This document shows positions 1 through 7,650 of a DNA stretch of 8,569 nt, piece after piece. This DNA comes from Gaiellales bacterium (GTDB lineage: Bacteria; Actinomycetota; Thermoleophilia; Gaiellales; F1-60-MAGs149): the NCBI GenBank assembly GCA_030831375.1, contig JAURLF010000112.1, positions 1 to 8,569 on the forward strand, read 5' to 3'. Numbering within the stretch: the first letter of the stretch is position 1; every line of letters starts with the position of its first letter. A model generated the notes under the pieces. It was not told the DNA's origin. It ran no database searches and saw nothing but the letters and a program-made list of their open reading frames with translations. Made by a program: the position numbers and the translations under genes.

Positions 1-125
1 AAGACCGTGCGCTCCATCAAGGGCTCGCCGGTGCGCGGGTCTACCAGGGTGGGGAAATCTTCCAGCACTTCGGTCATCTCATTGCCGCGTTCGCCGCAGC
101 CGATATACACGACGACGTCGGCGTC
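1..125 (-). other. V/A-type ATPase subunit A segment with foreign codon style at the contig edge
   Basis: Read leftwards, this segment encodes DADVVVYIGCGERGNEM and onward, the strongly conserved region of the V/A-ATPase catalytic A subunit that follows the P-loop helix and carries the GERGNE motif. Codons from residue 43 on include TAT, AAT, GAT, GTA and several GAA. These are uncommon in the neighbouring genes, which end almost all codons in G or C. The change coincides with the family switch inside the frame. The stretch 108-125, coding DADVVV, fits both families and is the likely crossover point. Confidence 0.6.
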
Positions 126-233
126 CGCCAGGGAGCCGTCCGCGGCCGACAGGCCGTCGAGCCAGCCGATGCCCCAGGCGAGACCGACGAGGCCGCCACC
201 GCCGAAGACGAGGCCCTTCACGTCAGATCCCAT
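1..233 (-). CDS. Patatin-like N-terminus joined in frame to a V/A-ATPase subunit A fragment (partial, probable chimera)
   Basis: The frame runs off the left edge after 77 full codons. Residues 1-42 look like the start of a bacterial patatin-like phospholipase: a Lys-Gly-Leu-Val strand, the glycine-rich oxyanion motif GGGGLVG at residues 11-17, then LAWGIGWLDGL. In that family the stretch ending DADVVV (37-42) is normally followed by the GxSxG nucleophile elbow. Here it continues as YIGCGERGNEMTEVL and on through DPRTGEPLMERTV, which is the core of V/A-type ATPase subunit A. The catalytic Ser of a patatin is therefore absent, and so is the P-loop of an ATPase. The ATG at 233 overlaps the end of the PfkB kinase gene by 11 bases. 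GTG at 221, one base after the kinase stop, is an equally good start giving a Val/Met-Lys-Gly-Leu beginning. The two family matches are clear by eye; whether the joined protein exists in nature is doubtful. Confidence 0.6.
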   Translation of the reverse strand, partial: MGSDVKGLVFGGGGLVGLAWGIGWLDGLSAADGSLADADVVVYIGCGERGNEMTEVLEDFPTLVDPRTGEPLMERTV

Positions 234-1044
234 ACGGCCCGCGCCGGCAGACGGCCTCGGCGCCCCAGCGCGCCGCCACCTCGACGGCGTCGCCGAGGAC
301 CAGGCCGCGCCCGAGCGCGTACGTCAGCCCCGCCGCGAAGGAGTCGCCCGCCCCGTAGCTGTCGAGCGGCTCGCCCGGAAGGGGCTGTGCGGCCCACAGA
401 CCCGAGTCGTCGACGGACATCCAGCGCCCGCCGCGGGTGCCGTCGGTTAGCACGATCGCCCGCGTGGAGCGCCCGAGCACGCGGAAGTCGACCGCCTCGC
501 CCTCGTCGGCGAGCGACCCGACGACGACGTCGGCCACCACGCCGCTCGCCTCGAGCGCGGCCAGCTGGCGAGCTGAGCAGACGAGCACGCCCGCGCGGCG
601 CGCCTCGGCGATCCCCGTCGGCTCGCCGCAGGTGGCGTAGACCGACGCGCAGTCCTCGAGGGCCTCCCAGCCGAGCTCGTCGTCGGCGCGCGGATAGGCG
701 TTCGGCTGCGACACGATGATCGTGCGGTCCCCCGTCTCGTCGAGGATCGTGACGGCGCGCGCCTGCCGGCCCGGGCGCGGGGCGGCGCGCAGGTCGACGC
801 CCTCGGCGGCCATCCGCTCCCGCGTCGCCCGCCCCTCGGAGTCGTCGGCGAGCGCGGTCAGGAAGACCGTCTCGGCGCCGGCGCGGGCCAGCTGGATGGC
901 GGCCACCCCACCACCGCCCGCGGGCTCCTCGAAGGGATCGGAGAGGTGGAGAATCTCACCCGTCGCGGGCGGGCGCGCCGCGAAGCCGAACAGCACCCAC
1001 TCGACGTGCCCGACGACCGCGATCCGCGGGGCCGGGGCGGCCAT
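223..1044 (-). CDS. PfkB/ribokinase-family sugar kinase
   Basis: This 273-residue protein should phosphorylate a sugar or nucleoside hydroxyl with ATP in the cytoplasm. The N-terminal strand RIAVVGHVEW (7-16) is followed by the glycine-rich PfkB signature region GGGGVAAIQLARAG (43-56) and FLTALADDSEG (61-71). The second PfkB signature is DSYGAGDSFAAG (228-239): the GAGD motif forms the anion hole and Asp234 is the expected catalytic base. The order of motifs is normal, but the protein is slightly shorter than the roughly 300 residues usual for ribokinases, mostly in the middle and lid region. The substrate cannot be read from sequence. The ATG lies 4 bases after the stop of the upstream 110-residue gene and has no well-spaced Shine-Dalgarno, so it is probably translationally coupled. 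The downstream patatin-like frame overlaps its 3' end. The nearby GH15 glucosidase makes a hexose substrate plausible, but that is inference. Confidence 0.85.
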   Translation of the reverse strand: MAAPAPRIAVVGHVEWVLFGFAARPPATGEILHLSDPFEEPAGGGGVAAIQLARAGAETVFLTALADDSEGRATRERMAAEGVDLRAAPRPGRQARAVTILDETGDRTIIVSQPNAYPRADDELGWEALEDCASVYATCGEPTGIAEARRAGVLVCSARQLAALEASGVVADVVVGSLADEGEAVDFRVLGRSTRAIVLTDGTRGGRWMSVDDSGLWAAQPLPGEPLDSYGAGDSFAAGLTYALGRGLVLGDAVEVAARWGAEAVCRRGPYGI

Positions 1045-1048
1045 CGCC

Positions 1049-1381
1049 CTAGACGCGCAGGCCCTGCGCGCGGACGGCTGCGTGGAGCGCGTCGATGTGG
1101 TCCTCCCACGCGATCCCCGGCTGCCAGTTCGGCACCTCGGCCCCGGCCTCGGTGAGGGCCTCCACGAGCTGGTCGAGGAGCTCCTTCTCGAACAGGCGCC
1201 CCGCGATCCGGACAGCCTCCTCGCGCGTCGGCGCGGACGCCGTGACCGGGTCCCGCAGCGCCTCGCCGGCGGGCCGGATCACGACCAGCCAGCCCGACGG
1301 GCGCTCCGGCTGCAGGAACACCTGGAAGCCGTAGCGACGCGCGTGCGCCTTCAGCTCCTGAGCGGGGTCGGCGAGATTCAC
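1049..1381 (-). CDS. Conserved-looking protein of unknown function, 110 residues
   Basis: I do not recognise this protein's family. It reads as a small soluble alpha/beta protein: YGFQVFLQPERPSGWLVVIRPAG (18-39) suggests two beta strands, PTREEAVRIAGRLFEKELLDQLVEAL (51-76) a charged helical stretch, and WEDHIDALHAAVRAQGL (92-108) a C-terminal helix. There is no signal peptide, membrane segment or cysteine. The start is GTG, preceded by AGGG at 1392-1389 with 7-base spacing, and no better start lies downstream before the conserved-looking core. It sits 30 bases after the GH15 gene and 4 bases before the PfkB kinase, so it is almost certainly co-transcribed with them. Codon use with strong G/C third positions supports it as a real gene rather than a shadow frame. 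A role linked to the glucosidase or kinase is only guilt by association. Confidence 0.75.
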   Translation of the reverse strand: MNLADPAQELKAHARRYGFQVFLQPERPSGWLVVIRPAGEALRDPVTASAPTREEAVRIAGRLFEKELLDQLVEALTEAGAEVPNWQPGIAWEDHIDALHAAVRAQGLRV

Positions 1382-1388
1382 CGGCGTA

Positions 1389-1392
1389 CCCT
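1389..1392 (-). promoter_or_regulatory. Shine-Dalgarno for the 110-residue gene
   Basis: AGGG within GGTAGGGT, 7 bases upstream of the GTG at 1381, supports the GTG as start codon in the 30-base gap after the GH15 stop. Confidence 0.45.
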
Positions 1393-1411
1393 ACCGCACC
1401 GCCCGCGCCGC

Positions 1412-3220
<1,809 letters not shown>

Positions 3221-3226
3221 GCCCGT

Positions 3227-3233
3227 CCCCCTC
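3227..3233 (-). promoter_or_regulatory. Strong Shine-Dalgarno deciding the TTG start of the GH15 gene
   Basis: GAGGGGG on the minus strand ends 6 bases before the TTG at 3220. This purine block is the best ribosome site in the 36-base gap after the thioredoxin stop and argues for TTG rather than a downstream ATG. Confidence 0.6.
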
Positions 3234-3241
3234 GCGCCCTC

Positions 3242-3257
3242 GCCCGCGGGCGCGGGC
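3242..3257 (-). repeat. Short GC hairpin at the thioredoxin stop codon
   Basis: GCCCGC (3242-3247) and GCGGGC (3252-3257) are exact inverted arms around a 4-base loop. The right arm includes the last base of the thioredoxin TAG stop. There is no T run after the hairpin on the transcript, so it is not a classical intrinsic terminator; it could attenuate read-through or be chance in such GC-rich DNA. Confidence 0.3.
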
Positions 3258-3589
3258 TACCCCGCGTGGGCGGCGAGGTTGAGGTCGCCGACCAGCCGGT
3301 CCTTCGGCTTCAGGCCGACGGAGCGCTCGACGACCTCGCCGTCCTTGAACAGCGCGACCATCGGGATCGACAGCACGTTGTACTGCCCGGCGAGGCCCGG
3401 CTCGGCGTCGACGTCGAGCTTGGCGATCTTGACACGCCCCGCGTACTCGCCGGCGAGCTCGTCGATGATCGGCGACAGCGCCTTGCAGGGGCCGCACCAT
3501 TCCGCCCAGAAGTCGATCAGGACGGGCAGGTCGGACTCGATGACCTCGCCCTGGAAGTTGGCGCTCGTGATCTCGATGGCGTCGGCCAT
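3257..3589 (-). CDS. trxA: Thioredoxin
   Basis: This is a standard single-domain cytoplasmic thioredoxin of 110 residues. The redox motif WCGPC is at 31-35, with nucleophile Cys32 and resolving Cys35, preceded by LPVLIDFWAE (21-30). The partner-binding cis-proline is Pro76 in LSIPMVALF, followed by the usual FKDGEVVERSVG (81-92). The family normally has Thr after the cis-proline; here it is Met77, a mild variation at the substrate groove. It should reduce protein disulfides using electrons from thioredoxin reductase, which is not in the window. The ATG at 3589 is fixed by a near-perfect AAGGAG 8 bases upstream; the frame stays open far upstream only because of high GC. It is the first clear gene of the block that continues into GH15, the 110-residue protein and the PfkB kinase. 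Confidence 0.95.
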   Translation of the reverse strand: MADAIEITSANFQGEVIESDLPVLIDFWAEWCGPCKALSPIIDELAGEYAGRVKIAKLDVDAEPGLAGQYNVLSIPMVALFKDGEVVERSVGLKPKDRLVGDLNLAAHAG

Positions 3590-3597
3590 GCTTGCTG

Positions 3598-3603
3598 CTC
3601 CTT
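3598..3603 (-). promoter_or_regulatory. Shine-Dalgarno of trxA
   Basis: AAGGAG on the minus strand, 8 bases before the ATG at 3589, is the strongest ribosome site in the window. It fixes the thioredoxin start within a much longer open frame. Confidence 0.75.
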
Positions 3604-3612
3604 GGCTTCGGT

Positions 3613-3626
3613 GGCCCCTCGGGGCC
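3613..3626. repeat. Inverted repeat GGCCCC-TC-GGGGCC upstream of trxA
   Basis: Exact 6-base arms with a 2-base centre lie just upstream of the trxA Shine-Dalgarno. In RNA this would form a stable hairpin in the 5' leader of trxA if transcription begins farther upstream, or part of the 3' end of the binding-protein transcript. No U tract follows. Confidence 0.35.
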
Positions 3627-3634
3627 GTCGGTCG

Positions 3635-3657
3635 GGGCGCGCGCGCCGCGCGCGCCC
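3635..3657. terminator. Long alternating GC palindrome, possible terminator after the binding-protein gene
   Basis: Arms of 11 bases pair perfectly around one central C (GGGCGCGCGCG / CGCGCGCGCCC), starting about 48 bases after the TAG of the binding protein on the minus strand. A practical RNA hairpin would keep 9-10 GC pairs. No T run follows, as is common for actinobacterial terminators, so termination is plausible but unproven. The alternating CG tract could also be a protein-binding palindrome. Confidence 0.4.
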
Positions 3658-3659
3658 GC

Positions 3660-3670
3660 CTACCCGGTAG
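3660..3670. repeat. Small inverted repeat CTACC-C-GGTAG in the 3590-3705 spacer
   Basis: Two 5-base arms around one C stand out because this is one of the few A/T-containing symmetric elements in the spacer between the binding protein and trxA. It could be an operator half-site pair for a trxA promoter. No convincing -10/-35 pair was seen nearby. Confidence 0.2.
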
Positions 3671-3705
3671 ACGAGCGCACGCGGCGCCGCATTCCCCGCG
3701 GGTTC

Positions 3706-4860
3706 CTACGTGACGAGGTCCTGCACGACGAACTTGCCGCGCTTCGAGACCGTCAGGATCGCGACGGGCACGTCCGTGCGGTTGCCCGTGCGCTTGGCGA
3801 TCGTGATCGGGCCGGTCGCGCCCGCGAGACCCTTCGTGGCGAACAGCGCCTGGCGCGTGGCGTCGGCGTCGATCGCGCCGCCCTTCTCGATCGCCGCGAC
3901 GAGCGTGTAGACCGAGTCGTACGTGAAGATGCCCCACGTGCCGGGCTGCGCACCGAATCTGGCCTTGTACGCCTTCACGTACGCCTTCGCCTTCGCGTAC
4001 CGGAACTGCGTCGGCGTCGGCACGCCGCTGAACGTGCAGCGCGACGCGGCCGCGACGCCGGCCTGCGTGATGAAGGCCTGCTCCTGGTTGGCGAGACCCA
4101 TGAAGCAGCGCGCGTCGTTGCCCGCATCCGCCTCGGCCTTGAGCGCCCTGGCGATGAGGGCGCCCTGCGGGTAGTACGTGCTGACGTAGACCGTGTCCGG
4201 GTTGTTCGTCAGGGCCTGACGCACGACGGCGGTGAAGTCCGTCGCCTCGGGGTCGATCTGGATCCGCGTGACGAGCGCGCCCTCCTTGTCGAGGGCCCGG
4301 TACATGCGGTCGGCCATGCCCTTCGTGTACGCGCTCGGATCCCACAGGATCGACACCTTCTGAGCCTCGTTCTCCTGCATCCAGCCGATCTCAGCGGGCG
4401 AGATCTGCGAGTTCATCGGCTGCACGGTGGCGCCGTACCGGGAGGTCTGGTCGAGCGACGTCATCCGCATCGGGATCACACCGGCCTGCTGGTACACGGG
4501 CAGCGACTCGAGCCCGACAGACGAGTTGTACGGCCCGACGATGGCGTACGGGTTCTTCGCGGCCACGGCCTCGGCCACGGACGCGCCGCGATCGGCGTCG
4601 GCCTTGTCGTTGCCGCTGATCAGCCTGATCTGCATGCCGAGGACGCCGCCGGCCAGGTTGATCTCGCGCACTGCGAGCCTGACGCCGCGCAGCTGGTCCC
4701 TGCCGTTGGCGGCCTGGGCGCCCGTCAGAGGCCCCTGGAAGGCGAGGATGATCGAGCCCTGGGTGGCACGCTCAGTGGGCGCAGGGCGCGCACCGGCGAG
4801 CGGCGCGGCGAGCGCGGTCACCGCGAAGGCGGCGAGCAGGATGGCGAGACGGCGTGGCAC
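3706..4860 (-). CDS. ABC transporter substrate-binding protein, Leu/Ile/Val (LivK) type
   Basis: This 384-residue extracytoplasmic binding protein belongs to the branched-chain amino-acid family (periplasmic-binding fold type I). Residues 1-24 form a Sec signal: Arg3-Arg4, a hydrophobic core LAILLAAFAVTALAA, and a likely AGA cleavage site at 22-24. There is no lipobox Cys. The mature protein starts SIILAFQGPLTG (36-47), the usual first strand and ligand loop. It continues with GVRLAVREINLAGGVLG (59-75), AIVGPYNSSVGLESLPVYQQAGVIPM (106-131) and the second lobe containing TYDSVYTLVAAIEKGG (313-328). Cys252 and Cys275 are its only cysteines and may form a disulfide. The ligand cannot be named; this fold binds amino acids, amides, urea or aromatic acids. 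The start is GTG, with GGAG 7 bases upstream. No permease or ATPase gene adjoins it: the Tad block ends 51 bases upstream and thioredoxin lies downstream. Confidence 0.9.
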   Translation of the reverse strand: MPRRLAILLAAFAVTALAAPLAGARPAPTERATQGSIILAFQGPLTGAQAANGRDQLRGVRLAVREINLAGGVLGMQIRLISGNDKADADRGASVAEAVAAKNPYAIVGPYNSSVGLESLPVYQQAGVIPMRMTSLDQTSRYGATVQPMNSQISPAEIGWMQENEAQKVSILWDPSAYTKGMADRMYRALDKEGALVTRIQIDPEATDFTAVVRQALTNNPDTVYVSTYYPQGALIARALKAEADAGNDARCFMGLANQEQAFITQAGVAAASRCTFSGVPTPTQFRYAKAKAYVKAYKARFGAQPGTWGIFTYDSVYTLVAAIEKGGAIDADATRQALFATKGLAGATGPITIAKRTGNRTDVPVAILTVSKRGKFVVQDLVT

Positions 4861-4867
4861 GGGGCGG

Positions 4868-4871
4868 CTCC
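4868..4871 (-). promoter_or_regulatory. Shine-Dalgarno of the binding-protein gene
   Basis: GGAG, 7 bases before the GTG at 4860, supports this start, which is also the one that provides the signal peptide. The 51-base gap to the upstream gene shows no convincing promoter. Confidence 0.55.
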
Positions 4872-4911
4872 GGGGGTCGCGGACCGACCCATGCTAGCGG
4901 CGGCGCCCCGG

Positions 4912-5559
4912 CTACGGGCGTCCGAACCCGCCGATCCGCGTGTCGGCGCGCCAGCCCGGGTAGCGGCGCACGCGCAGGGCGTCATCGGCGTTGCCCTCGA
5001 TCGTCTCGAGGAGCGCCTCGTCGGCGCGCCGCACGATGCCGACGTGCCCGTGCCAGAACCAGACGACGTCGCCCGCCTCGGGCCGCGCCACGAGCCGCTC
5101 GCGGTAGCGCCCGCGCGCCAGGAACCAGGCGCGGACGTCGGGGGTCCAGGCCAGCCGCCAGCCGCCGGAGGCGCCGCCCGTGAACGGGCGTCCCGCAGCG
5201 CGCAGGACCCACGAGACGAAGTCGGCGCACCACGGCTCCGCATGGCCGTCGGTCAGCTGCAGGATGGCCGCGCCGGCGTTCGATCCGGGCGGCTCCTCCG
5301 CGATCCCGAAGGCGAGCAGCCGCTCCGCGATCGCCACCACCGCCGCGCCGTCGCCCGTGGGCAGGTCGTCCATGCGCAGCACGGGTGGCGCCGGGGCGGC
5401 CGGCACGGGCGCCCCGGCGGCGGTCGCGATGGCGGGCGCGGCGAGCCCGTCGATCGCGCGCGAGGCGGCGACCGCGATCCCCGCCGCCACGGCCGCCCCG
5501 GCGGCGAGCACGGCGACCCACTCGACAACGGCCTGGCCGCTGCGCGACGGGCGCCTCAC
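4912..5559 (-). CDS. Flp-type prepilin signal fused to a CHAP cysteine-peptidase/amidase domain
   Basis: This 215-residue protein has two parts. Residues 1-33 look like a type IVb (Flp/TadE-like) class III signal: a basic leader MRRPSRSG, predicted prepilin-peptidase cleavage between Gly8 and Gln9, Glu13 at the hallmark +5 position, then a hydrophobic segment to about 33. An Ala/Pro-rich linker (38-60) follows. The C-terminal part is a CHAP domain: Cys111 in PWCADFVSWVLRAAG, the strand AGDVVWFWHGHVGIV with His172 as the expected catalytic base, and TIEGN with Glu188/Asn190 as polar partner. CHAP domains cleave peptidoglycan as amidases or endopeptidases. Here it would be exposed outside the membrane, tethered to or assembled with the Tad machinery. 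The GTG start overlaps the tadC stop by 4 bases (GTGA), fixing the start and showing coupling. It is the last gene of the Tad block. The domain calls are strong; incorporation into a fibre is inference. Confidence 0.85.
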   Translation of the reverse strand: MRRPSRSGQAVVEWVAVLAAGAAVAAGIAVAASRAIDGLAAPAIATAAGAPVPAAPAPPVLRMDDLPTGDGAAVVAIAERLLAFGIAEEPPGSNAGAAILQLTDGHAEPWCADFVSWVLRAAGRPFTGGASGGWRLAWTPDVRAWFLARGRYRERLVARPEAGDVVWFWHGHVGIVRRADEALLETIEGNADDALRVRRYPGWRADTRIGGFGRP

Positions 5560-6167
5560 GCGAGCACCGGCCCGACGAGCTCGCGCATGGCGAGCACCTG
5601 CCCGCCGATCACGACGAGGAGCGCGGCGGGCGCGAGCAGCCCGCCGACCACCAGCAGCATCTTCGGGGCGGCCGCGGCGGCACGTTCGCGCGCCGCGGCG
5701 CGGGCCCGCAGACGGTGGTCCGCGGCGAGCAGGCGGAGGGCACCGGCGATCGGGACGCCGAGCTCGTCCGTCTGCTGCATGAGCGAGCCGAGCGGGCGCA
5801 GCGCGGGGTCCGCGCGGCGCAGGGCGGCACCGGCGCCGGCGGGATCGTCGGCCGCCAGCGCGCCGCGCAGGACGCGGCCGAGCTCGGCGTCGGCGAAGTC
5901 GGCGACGCGGGCGAGTGCGGCCTCCGTCGCCGCTCCGCCGTCGACGGCGGAGGCGAGCAGCTCGAGCGCATCGGGCAAGGCCGCCGTCAGCCGGCGCGTA
6001 CGCGCCGCGGCCGCGACCCGCGCCCGCCGCCGCGAGCGCGCGAGGGCGGCGAGGGCGCCCGCGGCAGCCCCGACGGGCGCGAGCGCGGGTCCGATCGCGA
6101 GCCACGCGACGAGCGCGCCGACCAGGGCCGCCGCGGCGAGCTCTACCAGCCGCGCCCGCGCCTGCAT
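5556..6167 (-). CDS. tadC: TadC-like inner-membrane protein (T2SF domain)
   Basis: This 203-residue platform protein of a Tad/Flp pilus or type II secretion-like machine works with TadB in the membrane to couple the TadA ATPase to pilin assembly. The N-terminal hydrophobic region is at about 8-44 and is followed by a very basic stretch RSRRRARVAAAARTRRL (44-60). The T2SF helical domain is at about 60-165, with LPDALELLASAVDGG (64-78) and LMQQTDELGVPIAGALRLLA (129-148), the conserved signature with the typical DELG. A C-terminal membrane segment is at about 169-188. It is shorter than the usual roughly 300 residues. The ATG at 6167 shares its A with the tadB stop (TGATG), and its own stop overlaps the CHAP gene start. 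Confidence 0.85.
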   Translation of the reverse strand: MQARARLVELAAAALVGALVAWLAIGPALAPVGAAAGALAALARSRRRARVAAAARTRRLTAALPDALELLASAVDGGAATEAALARVADFADAELGRVLRGALAADDPAGAGAALRRADPALRPLGSLMQQTDELGVPIAGALRLLAADHRLRARAAARERAAAAAPKMLLVVGGLLAPAALLVVIGGQVLAMRELVGPVLA

Positions 6168-6712
6168 CACAGCCCCGCCCCGGCGGCGATGCGGCGCAGC
6201 AGGACGAGCGCGACGGCGGTCATCAGCCCGGCGGCGCCGAGCACGGCGAGCCCGGCGCGCGTCGTGACGAGCGCCTCGAGCGCGCTCGGGGCGAGCACGC
6301 CGAGGAGGCCGAGCGAGGCGACGGGTGCGAGCGGGATCGCTCGCGCCGCGATCCGGGCCTGTGCGGTGGCGGCGCGGGCCTCGAGGCGCAGGCGTTCGCG
6401 GTCCGCCAGGCCCTCGCCGATCGCGAACAGCGACGCGACGAGGTCGCCGCCGAGCTCGGCGTGCAGTTCGACGGCGCCGACGATGGCGATCCCCCCGTCG
6501 CGCTCGGCGAGCGGCTCGAGCGCGGCGCGCACGGGCTCGCCGGCGTCGAGGCGGGCGGCGCACGCGCCGAGCAGCGCGGCGGAGGCGTCGTCCACGGCCG
6601 CCGCGGCGCGCGCGACGGCCTCGGGCACGGGCAGGCCGGCGGCGCAGCCGCGGGCGAGCGCGCGGGCGATCTCGGGGAGGTCCGGCGCGGCCGCGGCGGC
6701 GCGCCCGATCAC
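6167..6712 (-). CDS. tadB: TadB-like inner-membrane protein (T2SF domain), N-terminally short
   Basis: This 181-residue second platform protein has its T2SF domain at about 10-125: LPEIARALARGCAAGLPVPEAV (12-33) and VGAVELHAELGGDLVASLFAI (78-98), matching the family pattern of a Gly-Gly-Asp preceding a helical LASLF-like segment. Two C-terminal membrane segments follow, about 127-148 and 154-172, ending in RRIAAGAGL. Usual TadB proteins are near 300 residues with two more membrane segments before the T2SF domain. Those are absent here; the GTG start overlapping the tadA stop (GTGA) leaves no room for them in this gene. It probably pairs with TadC, which has an N-terminal hydrophobic region. 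Confidence 0.8.
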   Translation of the reverse strand: MIGRAAAAAPDLPEIARALARGCAAGLPVPEAVARAAAAVDDASAALLGACAARLDAGEPVRAALEPLAERDGGIAIVGAVELHAELGGDLVASLFAIGEGLADRERLRLEARAATAQARIAARAIPLAPVASLGLLGVLAPSALEALVTTRAGLAVLGAAGLMTAVALVLLRRIAAGAGL

Positions 6713-7650
6713 GCGCCGATCTCCGTCACGCGCCAGCCCGCGCCGGCGCGCTCGACGCGGGCGATCGCGCCGACGCGGCGCGCGCCATCCGGGTCGCGCA
6801 CGACGTGCACGACGGCCTGTATCGCAGAGGCGATCTGCTCCCGCACGGCGGCGTGCGGCACGTCGACGCCGCCCATCAGCGCCATCGTCTCGAGCCGGCG
6901 CAGCGCGTCGTCCGGGGCGTTGGCGTGGATCGTGGCCAGCGAGCCATCGTGGCCCGTGTTCATCGCGAGGACGAGGTCGATCGCCTCGCCGCCGCGGATC
7001 TCCCCCACCACGAGTCGGTCGGGGCGCATCCTGAGCGCGTTGCGCACGAGCCGCCGCAGGTCGATCTCGCCGCGGCCCTCGACGTTCGGGGGCCGCGCCT
7101 CGAGGCGCGCCACGTGCCGCGCCTGCACCGCCAGCTCGGCCGCGTCCTCTACGGAAACGATCCGCTCGTCGACCGGCACGAGTCCGGTCAGCGCGCCCAG
7201 CAGCGTCGTCTTGCCCGTGCCCGTGCCGCCGCTGACGAGCACATTGAGGCGGCGCTGCACGAGCGCCGCGAGCAGCGTCGCCTGCGCGTCCGTGACCATC
7301 CCGCGCGCGTGCAGGTCGGCGAAGGCGAGCGGTGCGGCGCCGAAGCGGCGGATCGTGATCAGCGGCCCGTCGACGGCGAGCGGCGGCAACACGACGTTCA
7401 CGCGCGAGCCGTCCGGCAGGCGCGCGTCGACGAGCGGCGTGGCGTCGTCGATCCGCCGCCCGCAGGCCGCCACCAGGCGCACGGCGGTGCGGCGCAGGTC
7501 GAGCGCGTCGCGGAAGCGGACGTCGGCCCGCACGAGCCGCCCGTGCCGCTCGACCCAGACGTCGTGCGGACCGTTGACGAGCACCTCGCCGACGCCCGGA
7601 TCCGCGAGGAGCCCGGCGAGCGGGCCGGCGAGGGCGGCGAGGCCGCTCAT
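6709..7650 (-). CDS. tadA: TadA/CpaF-type secretion ATPase
   Basis: This hexameric motor ATPase of a Tad/Flp pilus or type II/IV secretion-like system has 313 residues from the ATG at 7650. The N-terminal domain includes GEVLVNGPHDVWVERHGRL (21-39) and the DGSRVNVVLPP segment (80-90). Walker A is GGTGTGKTT (141-149) with Lys147. The Asp box is IVSVEDAAEL (164-173), Walker B is LVVGEIRGGEA (213-223), and the His box is GHDGSLATIHAN (233-244). All catalytic motifs are intact. It lacks the roughly 100-residue extra N-terminal region of larger CpaF proteins. A GTG at 7659 is possible, but the ATG gives a 4-base ATGA overlap with the tadZ stop, matching the other joints of the operon. Confidence 0.93.
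   Translation of the reverse strand: MSGLAALAGPLAGLLADPGVGEVLVNGPHDVWVERHGRLVRADVRFRDALDLRRTAVRLVAACGRRIDDATPLVDARLPDGSRVNVVLPPLAVDGPLITIRRFGAAPLAFADLHARGMVTDAQATLLAALVQRRLNVLVSGGTGTGKTTLLGALTGLVPVDERIVSVEDAAELAVQARHVARLEARPPNVEGRGEIDLRRLVRNALRMRPDRLVVGEIRGGEAIDLVLAMNTGHDGSLATIHANAPDDALRRLETMALMGGVDVPHAAVREQIASAIQAVVHVVRDPDGARRVGAIARVERAGAGWRVTEIGA

Noticed and set aside
4891..4896. TAGCAT as a -10 box for the binding-protein gene
   Set aside because: No -35-like hexamer at a proper distance; the only candidate (TTCGGA in the CHAP gene) is about 24 bases away.
3592..6267. Plus-strand open frame of 891 codons
   Set aside because: It is antisense to the binding protein, CHAP and TadC genes; low-complexity Arg/Ala content and no motif; a shadow frame.
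5385..7034. Plus-strand open frame of 549 codons
   Set aside because: Opposite strand of CHAP, tadC, tadB and tadA; extremely Arg/Ala/Ser-rich and without any recognisable fold.
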